Shown here piece by piece: positions 1-8,038 of a stretch of DNA of 38,430 bases (within the stretch, counting starts at the first letter, position 1; each line of letters starts with the position of its first letter). The notes under the pieces are model-generated. The model was not told where the DNA came from. It saw only the letters and a list, made by a program, of their open reading frames with translations, and did not search any database. The stretch is taken from positions 1 through 38,430 of the forward strand of contig JAGHRS010000004.1 of the NCBI GenBank assembly GCA_018066285.1, given 5' to 3'. A program made the position numbers and the translations under genes. This DNA comes from Candidatus Treponema caballi (GTDB taxonomy: Bacteria; Spirochaetota; Spirochaetia; Treponematales; Treponemataceae).

Positions 1-41
1 CTTTTACTTATATTTGTATTTTTTCTAAAGGAGTTGCACCA

Positions 42-941
42 ATGATAGATTTCAGAGTTTACACACTTCTTCAGGTTCATGAGAGCAAGAGTTTCAGTAA
101 GGCAGCACAGAAACTCGGCCTTACCCAGCCTGCTGTCAGCCAGCATATCAAGGCACTGGAAGAAAAGTACAATGCAACGATATTTGTGCGGAAAAACGGG
201 GATTTTATAGTCACTAAAGAAGGAAAACTGATAGTGCAGACGGCCCGCAAGATGATTGGCCTTGATAAGCTTCTGGTGCAGGAGATACAGGACAAAACCG
301 GCGAGATTGAACATCTTTCCATCGGCGTTACCCATACCATGGAAAGCAACCCGATAGCAGAAGCTCTTGCCAAATTCTGCTCTGAAAATGAAGGCATTTC
401 AATAAAGATTCTTACTAACAATATAAAAAAACTTTATAAAATGCTTCGCAATTATGAGCTGGATATGATATTTATTGAAGGCAGATCACAAGAAGCAGAC
501 ATGAACTATTTCATGCTTGATACTGACTATCTTGTACTTGCAGTCCCGCCCACTCACCCTTTTGCAAACAGAGAGTTTGTTACCCTGAACGAACTGAAGA
601 AAGAAAGGCTTATCCTCCGCCTGCCCGGTTCCGGAACGCAGAACCTGTTTGTTGCTCATCTGGAAAGCAACAATATGAGCATCAGCGATTTCAATGTCAT
701 CCTGGAGCTTGATAATGTCGCTACAATCAAGGATCTGGTCAGACGTGACTTCGGAGTATCCATCCTGCCTAAGAGCGTCTGTCTGGCTGAGCTTAAGAAA
801 GGCAAGATAGTCACCCTTCCCGTTGAGAACCTGAGTATGATCCGGGAGATGAACATTGTGTATCGTAAAGACTCGAACTATTCAGACATACTCGGAGGAA
901 TAGTCAAATCCTACAACGAAACGCTGAAGCATTACATTTAG
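42..941 (+). CDS. LysR-family transcriptional regulator
   Basis: A 299-residue protein of usual LysR length. The N-terminal winged helix-turn-helix covers about residues 1-60, with the typical pattern SKAAQKLGLTQPAVSQHIKALE. The rest is the two-lobed periplasmic-binding-protein-like effector domain. LysR proteins are cytoplasmic DNA-binding activators or repressors that respond to a small ligand. The ATG is supported by an AAAGGAG ribosome binding site 8 nt upstream. The target and ligand cannot be read from the sequence. The next gene on the same strand is a methyltransferase with its own putative promoter, so co-transcription is not required. Family assignment is firm; function is open. Confidence 0.9.
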   Translation: MIDFRVYTLLQVHESKSFSKAAQKLGLTQPAVSQHIKALEEKYNATIFVRKNGDFIVTKEGKLIVQTARKMIGLDKLLVQEIQDKTGEIEHLSIGVTHTMESNPIAEALAKFCSENEGISIKILTNNIKKLYKMLRNYELDMIFIEGRSQEADMNYFMLDTDYLVLAVPPTHPFANREFVTLNELKKERLILRLPGSGTQNLFVAHLESNNMSISDFNVILELDNVATIKDLVRRDFGVSILPKSVCLAELKKGKIVTLPVENLSMIREMNIVYRKDSNYSDILGGIVKSYNETLKHYI

Positions 942-983
942 TGTGGAAAGCAAAAATAAACCACGTCTTTAATGCATGCAGTG

Positions 984-989
984 TATAAT
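984..989 (+). promoter_or_regulatory. -10 box of the methyltransferase gene
   Basis: A perfect TATAAT lies 44 nt before the ATG at 1034. The -35 position is poor (no TTGACA-like hexamer at 16-18 bp). A palindrome TGCATGCA (973-980) sits in the spacer region and could be an operator. The ATG itself has a good AAGGAGG site, so this would be an ordinary transcript with a leader. Confidence 0.45.
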
Positions 990-1033
990 TGGTGTAGTAT
1001 CTGAATAAAGAAGGAGAATAAGGAGGCTCGCAT

Positions 1034-1819
1034 ATGACCCGCACAGAACTTATCAACACCATTTACGGAAAATACAATGAGGATGCGCGCCTTACCAAAA
1101 GCAGGCAGGGCCAGCTTGAATACATTACGACGATGGATTACATCCACCGCTACCTGAAACCGGGCGCATCCGTGCTTGAAGTTGGCGCGGGAACAGGCCG
1201 CTATTCTGTCGCACTCGCCCGCGAAGGTTATGACGTGAAGGCAGTCGAGCTCGTTCCATCCAACATTGAAGTCATGAAAAAGAACATCGGTTACCTGAAG
1301 AACATTGAGCCCATGCAAGGCGATGCGCTCGACCTGAGCCGCTTTCAGGACGACACGTTCGACGTGACGCTCGTGCTTGGCCCGATGTACCATCTGTACG
1401 AAAAAGCCGACTGGGACCGCTGCATTGAAGAAGCAGTCCGTGTCACCAAAAAGGATGGCGTGATTTTCTTCGCGTTCCTGTCAGTGTACGCAATCATGTA
1501 CGTAAATTACCTGCAGGGCAACTTTGATCCGGGGCTTGAAGAAAACTTCGACGCTGACATGAAGACGCGGCATTTTACCGAGCAGGCGTTCACCGGCTTT
1601 GATGTCACTGAATTTGAATCGCTTTTCACTGGTAAGAATGTCACACACATAACGACAGCGGCGGCAGACGGATTACTTGAACTCGCTCAGGGAAAGGAAG
1701 ATTTCAAGATGGGCGACCACGACTTCAAGCTGTTCGTGAAGTATCATCTTGCAACATGCGAGAAGCGCGAACTTCTCGGGATGAGCTCTCATCTGCTCTA
1801 CATGTGCAGGAAAAACTGA
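1034..1819 (+). CDS. Class I SAM-dependent methyltransferase
   Basis: A 261-residue protein with the Rossmann SAM-binding motif I (EVGAGTG at about residues 49-55), an acidic residue after the next strand (VKAVEL) and a motif IV-like LGPMYHLY. It resembles the UbiE/COQ5-like Methyltransf_11/25 families of small-molecule methyltransferases. The substrate cannot be deduced. An AAGGAGG Shine-Dalgarno sequence 7 nt before the ATG fixes the start. It converges on the MerR gene. Domain call is firm, substrate unknown. Confidence 0.85.
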   Translation: MTRTELINTIYGKYNEDARLTKSRQGQLEYITTMDYIHRYLKPGASVLEVGAGTGRYSVALAREGYDVKAVELVPSNIEVMKKNIGYLKNIEPMQGDALDLSRFQDDTFDVTLVLGPMYHLYEKADWDRCIEEAVRVTKKDGVIFFAFLSVYAIMYVNYLQGNFDPGLEENFDADMKTRHFTEQAFTGFDVTEFESLFTGKNVTHITTAAADGLLELAQGKEDFKMGDHDFKLFVKYHLATCEKRELLGMSSHLLYMCRKN

Positions 1820-1857
1820 CAGACCAGGCGGTTGCCGCTTAAAACTGCAGCCGCTCC

Positions 1858-2322
1858 TTACAGCCAGATTGCCTCGCTCAGCACTCTGCTAGCCTTGAGT
1901 TCTTCTACGCTCACGACCTCAAAGATGAACTGGGCGCGCTCATCTTCCGTCATTTCGGTAATCTCTTTTCCCTGCTTACGGGCAATTCTGTTCTCTATGT
2001 TTTCGATTGCCTCAATTTTACGCTGGACATCTGCCAGATGCTGCTCCCACTCGACTTTCTTCTTGAAAAGGAAATCCTTGAACTTTTCTGACTTGATGCC
2101 GCCATCCATGATTTTCTTGATGTCATTCAGAGAAAAGCCGAGGTCCTGTAGTTCCACAAGCGCGTTGAGCTGCTTCACCTGATCAGGCGAATAGTACCGA
2201 TAGCCGTTGACCGCATCCACCTTGCAGGGCTTGATGATGCCCTTCTGCTCATAAAGGCGCATTGCTTTAGGAGAAACCCCGAAAAACTCCGCAATTTCGC
2301 TGATTTTCATCAATTCCTTCAT
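1858..2322 (-). CDS. MerR-family transcriptional regulator
   Basis: A 154-residue protein with an N-terminal MerR helix-turn-helix and wing (ISEIAEFFGVSPKAMRLYEQ, then GYRYY) in residues 1-75, and a long dimerisation helix at about 80-135. The short C-terminal segment has no metal-binding cysteine cluster, so a metal sensor of the MerR/ZntR type is unlikely. A multidrug or small-molecule sensor is more plausible. It is divergent from the ABC exporter at 2388-4893, whose promoter carries a MerR-type operator. It therefore probably controls that exporter and perhaps itself. Two starts are possible: the first ATG (AAGGAG about 8 nt upstream) and a second Met four codons later that also has an AAGGA close by. 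Confidence 0.85.
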   Translation of the reverse strand: MKELMKISEIAEFFGVSPKAMRLYEQKGIIKPCKVDAVNGYRYYSPDQVKQLNALVELQDLGFSLNDIKKIMDGGIKSEKFKDFLFKKKVEWEQHLADVQRKIEAIENIENRIARKQGKEITEMTEDERAQFIFEVVSVEELKASRVLSEAIWL

Positions 2323-2350
2323 AAAAATGCTCCTTCTGTGCTTTTTTCAC

Positions 2351-2381
2351 TTGACCTTTCCCTTAGGGCAAGGTTTAGCGT
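2351..2381 (+). promoter_or_regulatory. MerR-type promoter and operator for the ABC exporter
   Basis: TTGACC (2351-2356) and TAGCGT (2376-2381) are separated by 19 bp, the abnormally long spacer that MerR activators correct by twisting the DNA. The spacer is filled by a 21-bp inverted repeat (2354-2374) with ten-base arms, one mismatch and a single central T; its outer ends are ACCTT and AAGGT. This form is known for MerR-family operators. The -10 ends 6 nt before the ATG at 2388, which has no Shine-Dalgarno sequence, so the transcript would be leaderless. Confidence 0.75.
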
Positions 2382-2387
2382 TTTCTC

Positions 2388-3317
2388 ATGAACATTGTAT
2401 CAGTGATTCTACGAAAACAAAAGTTCCGCATCATGCTCACGCTGCTTATAAGCATGTGCCTGCTCGCCGTCAATTTCGTCTGGAACGATCACCTCGCCGA
2501 GCTGGTCAACTGCGTGTCTGCCGGAACGCCGGTTACTTCCGCATGGATACGCTCTTTCATCATCATCCTGTTCGTCTATATCGCGTTTTCCGGCCTTTCA
2601 AGCTTTGTCTCAACGTACACCTGCGAGACAATCAATTACCACATCCGGAAAAGCTACGCTGAAAGCCTGTGCTCTTCAAAGCAGGGTGGTGGCACCGGCA
2701 CAACGGATGGCAGCGAAGTGTCCGCGGGCAAAGAAGTGTCACGCTTTCTGAACCAGACAAGCGCCGTCTGCGCCTTTATAAGCGGGAACCTGTTCTTCAT
2801 CATTGAAAGCGCCATCAAGTTCGTGGGAACGTTCGTCTGGTTCCTGACGCTGAATCCGTTTCTCGCACTCACGACCAATCTGCCGTGCTTCCTTATTCTG
2901 GTGTATGTGTCTGCCACAAGCAAGGTGCTCCAGAAATACATCGTCGAAAGCAACGGCGAGAAAGCGAAACTCAACGCACTCACAGAAACGGTCGTCTCGC
3001 TTTTTCCCGTCATCAAACTGTACGACGCGTGGCCTGTCATGAAAACGGCCTTTGAAAGCGCGGTCGGTAACTGGGAGGATGTGACGGTCCGCTCAGAAAA
3101 AAAGCACGCTTTCCTCATGTCAATTTCTGCCGTGCTAACCTGCATTCCGCTCATGCTCACCATCTGGATTGGCGGCATGCTCGTCATAAAAGGCAGCATG
3201 ACACTCGGCAATATGTTTATCTTCATCAATCTTTCAGGAAACGTATCTGGAATACTCATGAACATGCCGTCATTCGTCAGCCAGTTCCGTGTGTTCCTCG
3301 GCAATCTTAAGGAGTAA
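2388..3317 (+). CDS. ABC exporter membrane subunit (TMD without NBD)
   Basis: A 309-residue protein made only of the six-helix type I ABC exporter transmembrane domain. Hydrophobic stretches fall near residues 14-32, 50-70, 130-150, 155-175, 240-265 and 270-290. It stops where a nucleotide-binding domain would normally begin, and that domain follows as a separate gene 3 bp later. No ribosome binding site precedes the ATG, and the promoter places the transcription start at or next to it. An internal Met at 2433 also lacks a ribosome binding site. Substrate is unknown; with the divergent MerR gene, drug or peptide export is a reasonable guess. Confidence 0.75.
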   Translation: MNIVSVILRKQKFRIMLTLLISMCLLAVNFVWNDHLAELVNCVSAGTPVTSAWIRSFIIILFVYIAFSGLSSFVSTYTCETINYHIRKSYAESLCSSKQGGGTGTTDGSEVSAGKEVSRFLNQTSAVCAFISGNLFFIIESAIKFVGTFVWFLTLNPFLALTTNLPCFLILVYVSATSKVLQKYIVESNGEKAKLNALTETVVSLFPVIKLYDAWPVMKTAFESAVGNWEDVTVRSEKKHAFLMSISAVLTCIPLMLTIWIGGMLVIKGSMTLGNMFIFINLSGNVSGILMNMPSFVSQFRVFLGNLKE

Positions 3318-3320
3318 CGC

Positions 3321-3935
3321 ATGAAAGACGCAATCACCATCAGAAACCTGACGCACGCTTATGGCGAAAAGACCGTCCTCAAGGGAATAAACCTCTGCAT
3401 CCCGGAAGGGCAGAAAGTCGGCATTGTAGGCGAATCGGGCTCAGGAAAATCGACACTCATAAAACTGATTGCAGGCCTGTACCGCGTACAGAATGGCGAA
3501 CTTACCGTGAACGGAGACACCGCCGTCGTCATGCAGTCACTCAGCCTGTTCCCGCTTACCATACGCGAGAACATTACCTGCGGGCACAACATTCCCGAAG
3601 AGCGGATAGCCCTGGCCGTGAAGACCGCCCAGCTTGAAGACTGGCTTTCAACACTGCCGGATGGGCTTGAGACGTTTACTGGTGAACGTGGCGGCCAGGT
3701 TTCAGGCGGCCAGGCGCAGCGCATCTCGATTGCCCGCGCCATAGCAAAAGACGCGCCCATCCTGATTCTGGATGAAGCGACTTCCGCGCTCGATGTAAAG
3801 ACAGCGGACAGGCTCATGACTTCACTTTCAGCCTGGTGGAAGGACAGAACGGTCATCACGATTGCGCACAGACCTGAGGCGCTTTCATACTGCGACGTCA
3901 TTTACCGCCTTGAAGACGGGGTGCTTCATGAGTAA
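3321..3935 (+). CDS. ABC transporter ATP-binding protein (compact NBD)
   Basis: A 204-residue ATPase with all catalytic motifs: Walker A GESGSGKST, Q-loop VVMQ, signature VSGGQ, Walker B ILILDEA with catalytic Glu, D-loop SALD and switch His in TIAHR. It is short for an exporter NBD. About 14-15 residues that usually lie between the NG turn and the Q-loop (the G-x-D-I...LR region) are missing, so VNGD runs almost directly into VVMQ. It sits between two membrane-only subunits and probably serves both as a homodimer. It overlaps the next gene by 8 bp. Confidence 0.85.
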   Translation: MKDAITIRNLTHAYGEKTVLKGINLCIPEGQKVGIVGESGSGKSTLIKLIAGLYRVQNGELTVNGDTAVVMQSLSLFPLTIRENITCGHNIPEERIALAVKTAQLEDWLSTLPDGLETFTGERGGQVSGGQAQRISIARAIAKDAPILILDEATSALDVKTADRLMTSLSAWWKDRTVITIAHRPEALSYCDVIYRLEDGVLHE

Positions 3936-4893
3936 CAGCATGCTTTCAAAACTCGGCTTCAGAAAAAAGTACATCACCCTGCTCTGTCTCCGCGTTCCGT
4001 TTGAAGCGGTCAGAACCATCGTGAACGCACTCTTTCTGAAACTGTCCTTCACCGCAATCGAAGCGTTTGACGCGAATAAACTCAGCCTTGCATGCGTCCT
4101 TTTCTTTGTGGAGTGCGCCTTCCTCTTTTCGTACAACGGCACCGTCTGGCGTTTTTTCGGCATCATGTACGCACGCCTAAAAGGCAGCCTTTCCAAGCAC
4201 ATGATGCAGTCGCTCATTGCAAAACCGTTTGATGAACTTGAGACACTTTCATCCGGCGACATCCTCGTGCGTTTCAACAGCGATGCAGACAAGGCCGCCG
4301 CCATCTACGGCGAGCCGTTCAACCTCGTCTTTCTGCTGAACGGCTTATGCAACATCATCATCTCATCCGTGCTGTTCCTGCGTGTTAGTCCGCGGCTGTT
4401 CCTGCTTGTTCTTGCATTCGTCATTCCGCACGTCGCGCTCAGCATCTGCGTCATTTCGCCCCTGCAGTACAGAATTCAGGGAAAGATACAGGCAAAGACA
4501 GCTGAACTGACCGACCTGTTCACCTCGTACATCGCAATGGAAGATATCGTCCGTCTGTACGACGCGTCAGGTTTTCTGAAAGCTAAGATGGATGCGCGTA
4601 ACGAAGAGCTCCGCCGGCTGAACGTAAAGAAGGCAGCGTATTCCGCAATCGGTGATATGCTTCTTCCGCTGTTCGGACTTTCAGGCTATCTCGTGCTCAT
4701 GCTGACCGGCGGCTCAATGGTAGCGGCAGGAACGCTGACGTATGCAACGCTGCTCTACGTCTGCCAGCTGAGGGGCGGCATCCTGCCCGCTTCATTCATG
4801 GTGATACAGAGCGCGCTCACCATGAAGACGAACAGCGTCAGCTTAAAGAGAATTGAACCGTTACTGTGCATTGATGAAAAGGACAGCCGTTAA
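3928..4893 (+). CDS. ABC exporter membrane subunit, second TMD without NBD
   Basis: 321 residues from the ATG at 3928, which overlaps the NBD stop codon; an upstream in-frame Met at 3862 lies inside the NBD gene and is less likely. Like the first subunit it is only a type I exporter transmembrane domain, and it ends at the point (LKRIEPLL...) where fused exporters continue into the NBD. With TMD1 it probably forms a heterodimeric membrane core served by the single NBD gene. Its stop codon shares TTAA with the stop of the convergent HD-GYP gene. Confidence 0.75.
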   Translation: MSNSMLSKLGFRKKYITLLCLRVPFEAVRTIVNALFLKLSFTAIEAFDANKLSLACVLFFVECAFLFSYNGTVWRFFGIMYARLKGSLSKHMMQSLIAKPFDELETLSSGDILVRFNSDADKAAAIYGEPFNLVFLLNGLCNIIISSVLFLRVSPRLFLLVLAFVIPHVALSICVISPLQYRIQGKIQAKTAELTDLFTSYIAMEDIVRLYDASGFLKAKMDARNEELRRLNVKKAAYSAIGDMLLPLFGLSGYLVLMLTGGSMVAAGTLTYATLLYVCQLRGGILPASFMVIQSALTMKTNSVSLKRIEPLLCIDEKDSR

Positions 4894-6884
4894 GCTTCAG
4901 TACATACCATCAGGCCGAGAATATGGGACGGTGTTGCATCCTTTACGCTCGTACACTGCATCTGAATCTTGAAAGACACGTACCTTCCCTGTCCGTCATT
5001 CAGTCTGATGATTGCAGGCGGCGGTTCAGTTCCGGTGATGATCATCTCAAACAAAGCCATGAAAAGGTCCTTGTCATCTGGGTGAATGTCGTTCTTGAAT
5101 TCCTTTATCGTTGCAGGCAGAATCAATGGCCGGACAGACTCTGATGAGAACTCGAACGCAAGGTTTCCGCTGTCAATATTCATGACAAAGACTGCATCAC
5201 ACAGTGAGCGGAACATGGAGAACAGCCTGTCTGGCGGACAGCCGATAGAGGCAAACTTCTCCAGGGCCTTGATATCCATATTCTTTTCAGGCATGGCAAT
5301 AGTCGTTTCATAGTGCAACTTTTTATGAGCCACTTCCAGAGATGAAACATCAATAAGGCCGGCTTTCACCTGGTCGTCTATATCAGTGAAGATAATCAGC
5401 GATTTGTGGTACTGGGTTGACTGCAGCTCAATACGCGCCTGCTGGACGCGATACCACTTGAACGGCTTGTTACGTTGAGGCCTTAAACGCATAAAGGTGG
5501 AATGCTCAGAGAACTTGCCGGAATTGATGCTTTCCCTGTCTTTTTCAAACTGGGCAGTAATGCGCATGCAGTCTTCCGGATGACAGAACACATCAATAAA
5601 CTGCTGGACATCTGCAATCAGTTCACCGCAAAGTGGCATACGTTCAAACGGGGACCGTTTTGGCCACATAAGACGGTAGCTTCTGTTATCGTAGTTGATT
5701 TCATACACAATGCCGTTAATGGCCCTGAGTGCGGTCAGATATTTGAAATAGTCGCTTCTGTAAGCCTCTTCAAGGAATTCGTCATCAATAACGATTGTCT
5801 CATATCCGTATTCGGAAGCGTCTTTCTCTCCATCCCGGTACTGACGGGCAAGTTCCTCAAACTGAGGAGCCACAGATCTGAGTGCATGATTTATTTTCTC
5901 TGAGAACTGTCCGCATTCGCCGCTCAGAATCATGGTAATGGCTTTTCCATGTGAAATTGCAGGCTTATACACACGTGGCGTCGTCAGGGCATCGTACACA
6001 TCCGCAATACCGACAACCTGTGCACACAGAGGAATTGAGTCTCCGGACAGCCCCTCAGGATATCCCTTTCCATCCCAACGCTCATGGTGATACATGGCAA
6101 TCTGCCAGGCGTAATCAAGATAATCCTTCTGATATTCACCATTCAGTTTCTTGATGATATTGCCGCCTTCCGTCGTATGCGTTTTCATTACGGAGAATTC
6201 TTCATCCGTAAAACGGCCAGGCTTATTCAGAATAGAGTCAGGAATGACGATTTTTCCCACATCATGTAGTGTTGCAGCTTGCGATATGGTTTCGATAGTT
6301 TCTTCATCAAGCATGGAGTACTGCTGGTCTTCCTGAAGCTTACGCAGAAGTATGTCCGTAAAAGAGCGGATTCGCTTGATGTGAAGGCCAGATTCAAGGC
6401 TTCGGTGCTCAATAATGGAACTGAGCGTATCCACGAACATTTCATTTGATTTTTGAAGCCGCTGGCGGAGCACCTGCGTAATATGCTCCAGATTCTGCCG
6501 GTAAAATGAGGCGCTGACAACGTTCTCTACACGGCGGAGAACAGTATCACGGCTGATTGGGGATGTAATCATATCCGCAACACCGTGATTCAAAAGACTA
6601 GACTCTATCTTGTCGTTTCTATCTGCTGAAATGACAATGACAGGAATGTGTACAAGAAGATTCTTGCGTGACATGCGTTCAATGAACTCATATCCGTCCA
6701 TTTTCGGCATGACAAGATCAAGAAGAATGACAGCGAGAGAATCACAATACTGTGTTACAAGATCAAGTCCGTCGGCCCCATTTGAAGCTTCCAGGACGTC
6801 ATAATCCTCTCTGAAAATTTCCCGAAGTATATCCCTGGATATCTCATTGTCATCGATAATGAGCATCCGGTTTGCTTTAGACAT
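4890..6884 (-). CDS. Response regulator with HD-GYP phosphodiesterase and two PAS-like domains
   Basis: 664 residues from the ATG at 6884, supported by a GGGGGA site about 7 nt upstream. A longer reading would run into the TSCPD gene and is rejected. Order: receiver at 7-120 (Asp11, Asp12, phospho-acceptor Asp56); HD-GYP at about 140-330 with His207-Asp208-VGK, HH266-267 and GYP 274-276; then two PAS-like modules at about 380-520 and 555-664. HD-GYP domains hydrolyse c-di-GMP, so the protein likely adjusts c-di-GMP in response to phosphorylation. Oddity: the conserved receiver Lys before Pro is Ser108 (TSP instead of KP), which may alter phospho-signalling. Confidence 0.9.
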   Translation of the reverse strand: MSKANRMLIIDDNEISRDILREIFREDYDVLEASNGADGLDLVTQYCDSLAVILLDLVMPKMDGYEFIERMSRKNLLVHIPVIVISADRNDKIESSLLNHGVADMITSPISRDTVLRRVENVVSASFYRQNLEHITQVLRQRLQKSNEMFVDTLSSIIEHRSLESGLHIKRIRSFTDILLRKLQEDQQYSMLDEETIETISQAATLHDVGKIVIPDSILNKPGRFTDEEFSVMKTHTTEGGNIIKKLNGEYQKDYLDYAWQIAMYHHERWDGKGYPEGLSGDSIPLCAQVVGIADVYDALTTPRVYKPAISHGKAITMILSGECGQFSEKINHALRSVAPQFEELARQYRDGEKDASEYGYETIVIDDEFLEEAYRSDYFKYLTALRAINGIVYEINYDNRSYRLMWPKRSPFERMPLCGELIADVQQFIDVFCHPEDCMRITAQFEKDRESINSGKFSEHSTFMRLRPQRNKPFKWYRVQQARIELQSTQYHKSLIIFTDIDDQVKAGLIDVSSLEVAHKKLHYETTIAMPEKNMDIKALEKFASIGCPPDRLFSMFRSLCDAVFVMNIDSGNLAFEFSSESVRPLILPATIKEFKNDIHPDDKDLFMALFEMIITGTEPPPAIIRLNDGQGRYVSFKIQMQCTSVKDATPSHILGLMVCTEA

Positions 6885-6975
6885 CTGTTTCCCCCAATCC
6901 ATCTCTCGCTGTTTTTTTATCTTACCATAAGATTTTTTTGGGGCAAAGGAAAAACAAACACTTATTAGGAATAAA

Positions 6976-7233
6976 CTACTTCTGATTTTCCTCGTATGCT
7001 TTGCGCACTGCAAGAGCAAGCTGGTCTGCACATGATGTTTTCCTGAATCCGCAGATGTTGCCCTTGAGCTTTTCTTCAATCTGACTGACAGTCATTCCGT
7101 CCACCAGTTTTGAGACAGCCTTGAGGTTTCCGTTGCATCCACCATCAAAAGAAACGTTTGTAATGACATCACCGTTTATGTCAAAGTGAATTGCGGTTGA
7201 ACATGTTCCGCTTGTTTTATATGAATAACTCAT
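6976..7233 (-). CDS. TIGR03905-family TSCPD protein
   Basis: 85 residues from the ATG at 7233; a TTG five codons earlier is less likely. It has the family pattern YKTSGTCS, FDGGCNGN and the closing TSCADQLA (TSCPD-type). TSCPD domains also occur at the C terminus of B12-dependent ribonucleotide reductases, where the cysteines are thought to bind metal or act in redox chemistry. The stand-alone family has no established function. A TATATT box ends 6 nt before the ATG and no ribosome binding site is present, suggesting a leaderless message. It is divergent from deoD across only 43 bp. Confidence 0.85.
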   Translation of the reverse strand: MSYSYKTSGTCSTAIHFDINGDVITNVSFDGGCNGNLKAVSKLVDGMTVSQIEEKLKGNICGFRKTSCADQLALAVRKAYEENQK

Positions 7234-7276
7234 AGCCAAAATATACAAAAAAAAGGAAAAGAAGTATACTGTCTGT
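7234..7276. promoter_or_regulatory. Overlapping divergent promoters of deoD and the TSCPD gene
   Basis: Plus strand: TATACT at 7265-7270, 6 nt before the deoD ATG, with a 4-of-6 -35 (TATACA, 7242-7247) at 17 bp. Minus strand: TATATT at 7240-7245, 6 nt before the TSCPD ATG. The -10 of each promoter occupies the -35 position of the other, so the two polymerases should exclude each other. Confidence 0.55.
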
Positions 7277-7999
7277 ATGGCTACTCCACATAATGCTGCA
7301 AATGCAGGCGATATCGCATCAGATGTAATTCTGCCAGGCGACCCGCTCAGGGCTCAGTACATGGCAGAGAAGTTCCTTTCCGATGTAAAGCAGGTTACTG
7401 GTGTCAGGAACATGTTCGGATTTACAGGAACCTGGAAAGGGAAACCTGTAACAATTATGGGTTCTGGAATGGGAGGTCCTTCAGCAGGCATCTACTCATA
7501 CGAACTGTTCAAGTTTTACGGTGTCAACCGTATCATCAGGACGGGAACATCAGGTTCCTTCCAGAAAGAGCTCATTCCCGGTGACCTTGTCTTTGCACAG
7601 ACTTCTTCCACTGATTCAGCATGGGCGCATCAGTACAAACTGCCCGGTACCTTTTCTCCGGCAGCAGACTTCGGCATGCTTGAAACAGCCGCCGCTTCTG
7701 CACGCGCACACAACTTCCGTTTCACTGCGGGCGGTATCTTTTCTTCAGACACTTTCTCTGATTACAGCGCGTTGAATGAAACGACGGGAGAAGCAAGCTG
7801 GTTACCCTGGGCCCGCATGGGATGTCTTTCATGCGACATGGAAACCTACGCCCTGTACTGCACGGCTGCCTGGCTTGGAAAGAAAGCGCTTTCCATCCTG
7901 ACGCTGACAGATTCCTGTGTAACGGGCGAGTCACTGCCTGCTGAAAACCGGATGGCAGCGCTGGAACCGATGTTCACGGTCGCGTTCGATATACTGTAA
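7277..7999 (+). CDS. deoD: DeoD-type purine nucleoside phosphorylase
   Basis: A 240-residue protein matching the trimeric/hexameric DeoD type: TPHNAANAGDIASDVILPGDPLRA at the N terminus (phosphate and ribose binding), GSGMGGPSAGIY, and the C-terminal catalytic Asp in LTDSCVTG with Arg in ENRM. It cleaves purine (deoxy)nucleosides with phosphate to base and ribose-1-phosphate in the cytoplasm, for salvage. The usual VEMEA ribose-binding segment appears as CDMETYA, with the ME pair kept. It is monocistronic, between a divergent promoter and a bidirectional terminator. Confidence 0.92.
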   Translation: MATPHNAANAGDIASDVILPGDPLRAQYMAEKFLSDVKQVTGVRNMFGFTGTWKGKPVTIMGSGMGGPSAGIYSYELFKFYGVNRIIRTGTSGSFQKELIPGDLVFAQTSSTDSAWAHQYKLPGTFSPAADFGMLETAAASARAHNFRFTAGGIFSSDTFSDYSALNETTGEASWLPWARMGCLSCDMETYALYCTAAWLGKKALSILTLTDSCVTGESLPAENRMAALEPMFTVAFDIL

Positions 8000-8007
8000 C
8001 CGCTTAC

Positions 8008-8038
8008 AAAAAAAAGGCACCAGACGGTGCCTTTTTTT
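8008..8038. terminator. Bidirectional intrinsic terminator
   Basis: GGCACC (8016-8021) and GGTGCC (8026-8031) with loop AGAC are flanked by eight A on the left and seven T on the right. It works for deoD on the plus strand and for the convergent TIGR03545 gene on the minus strand, whose stop codon overlaps the T run. Confidence 0.9.

Noticed and set aside
6885-7079. 65-residue N-terminal extension of the HD-GYP protein
   Set aside because: It overlaps the TSCPD gene and lies before a good ribosome binding site and a canonical receiver start.
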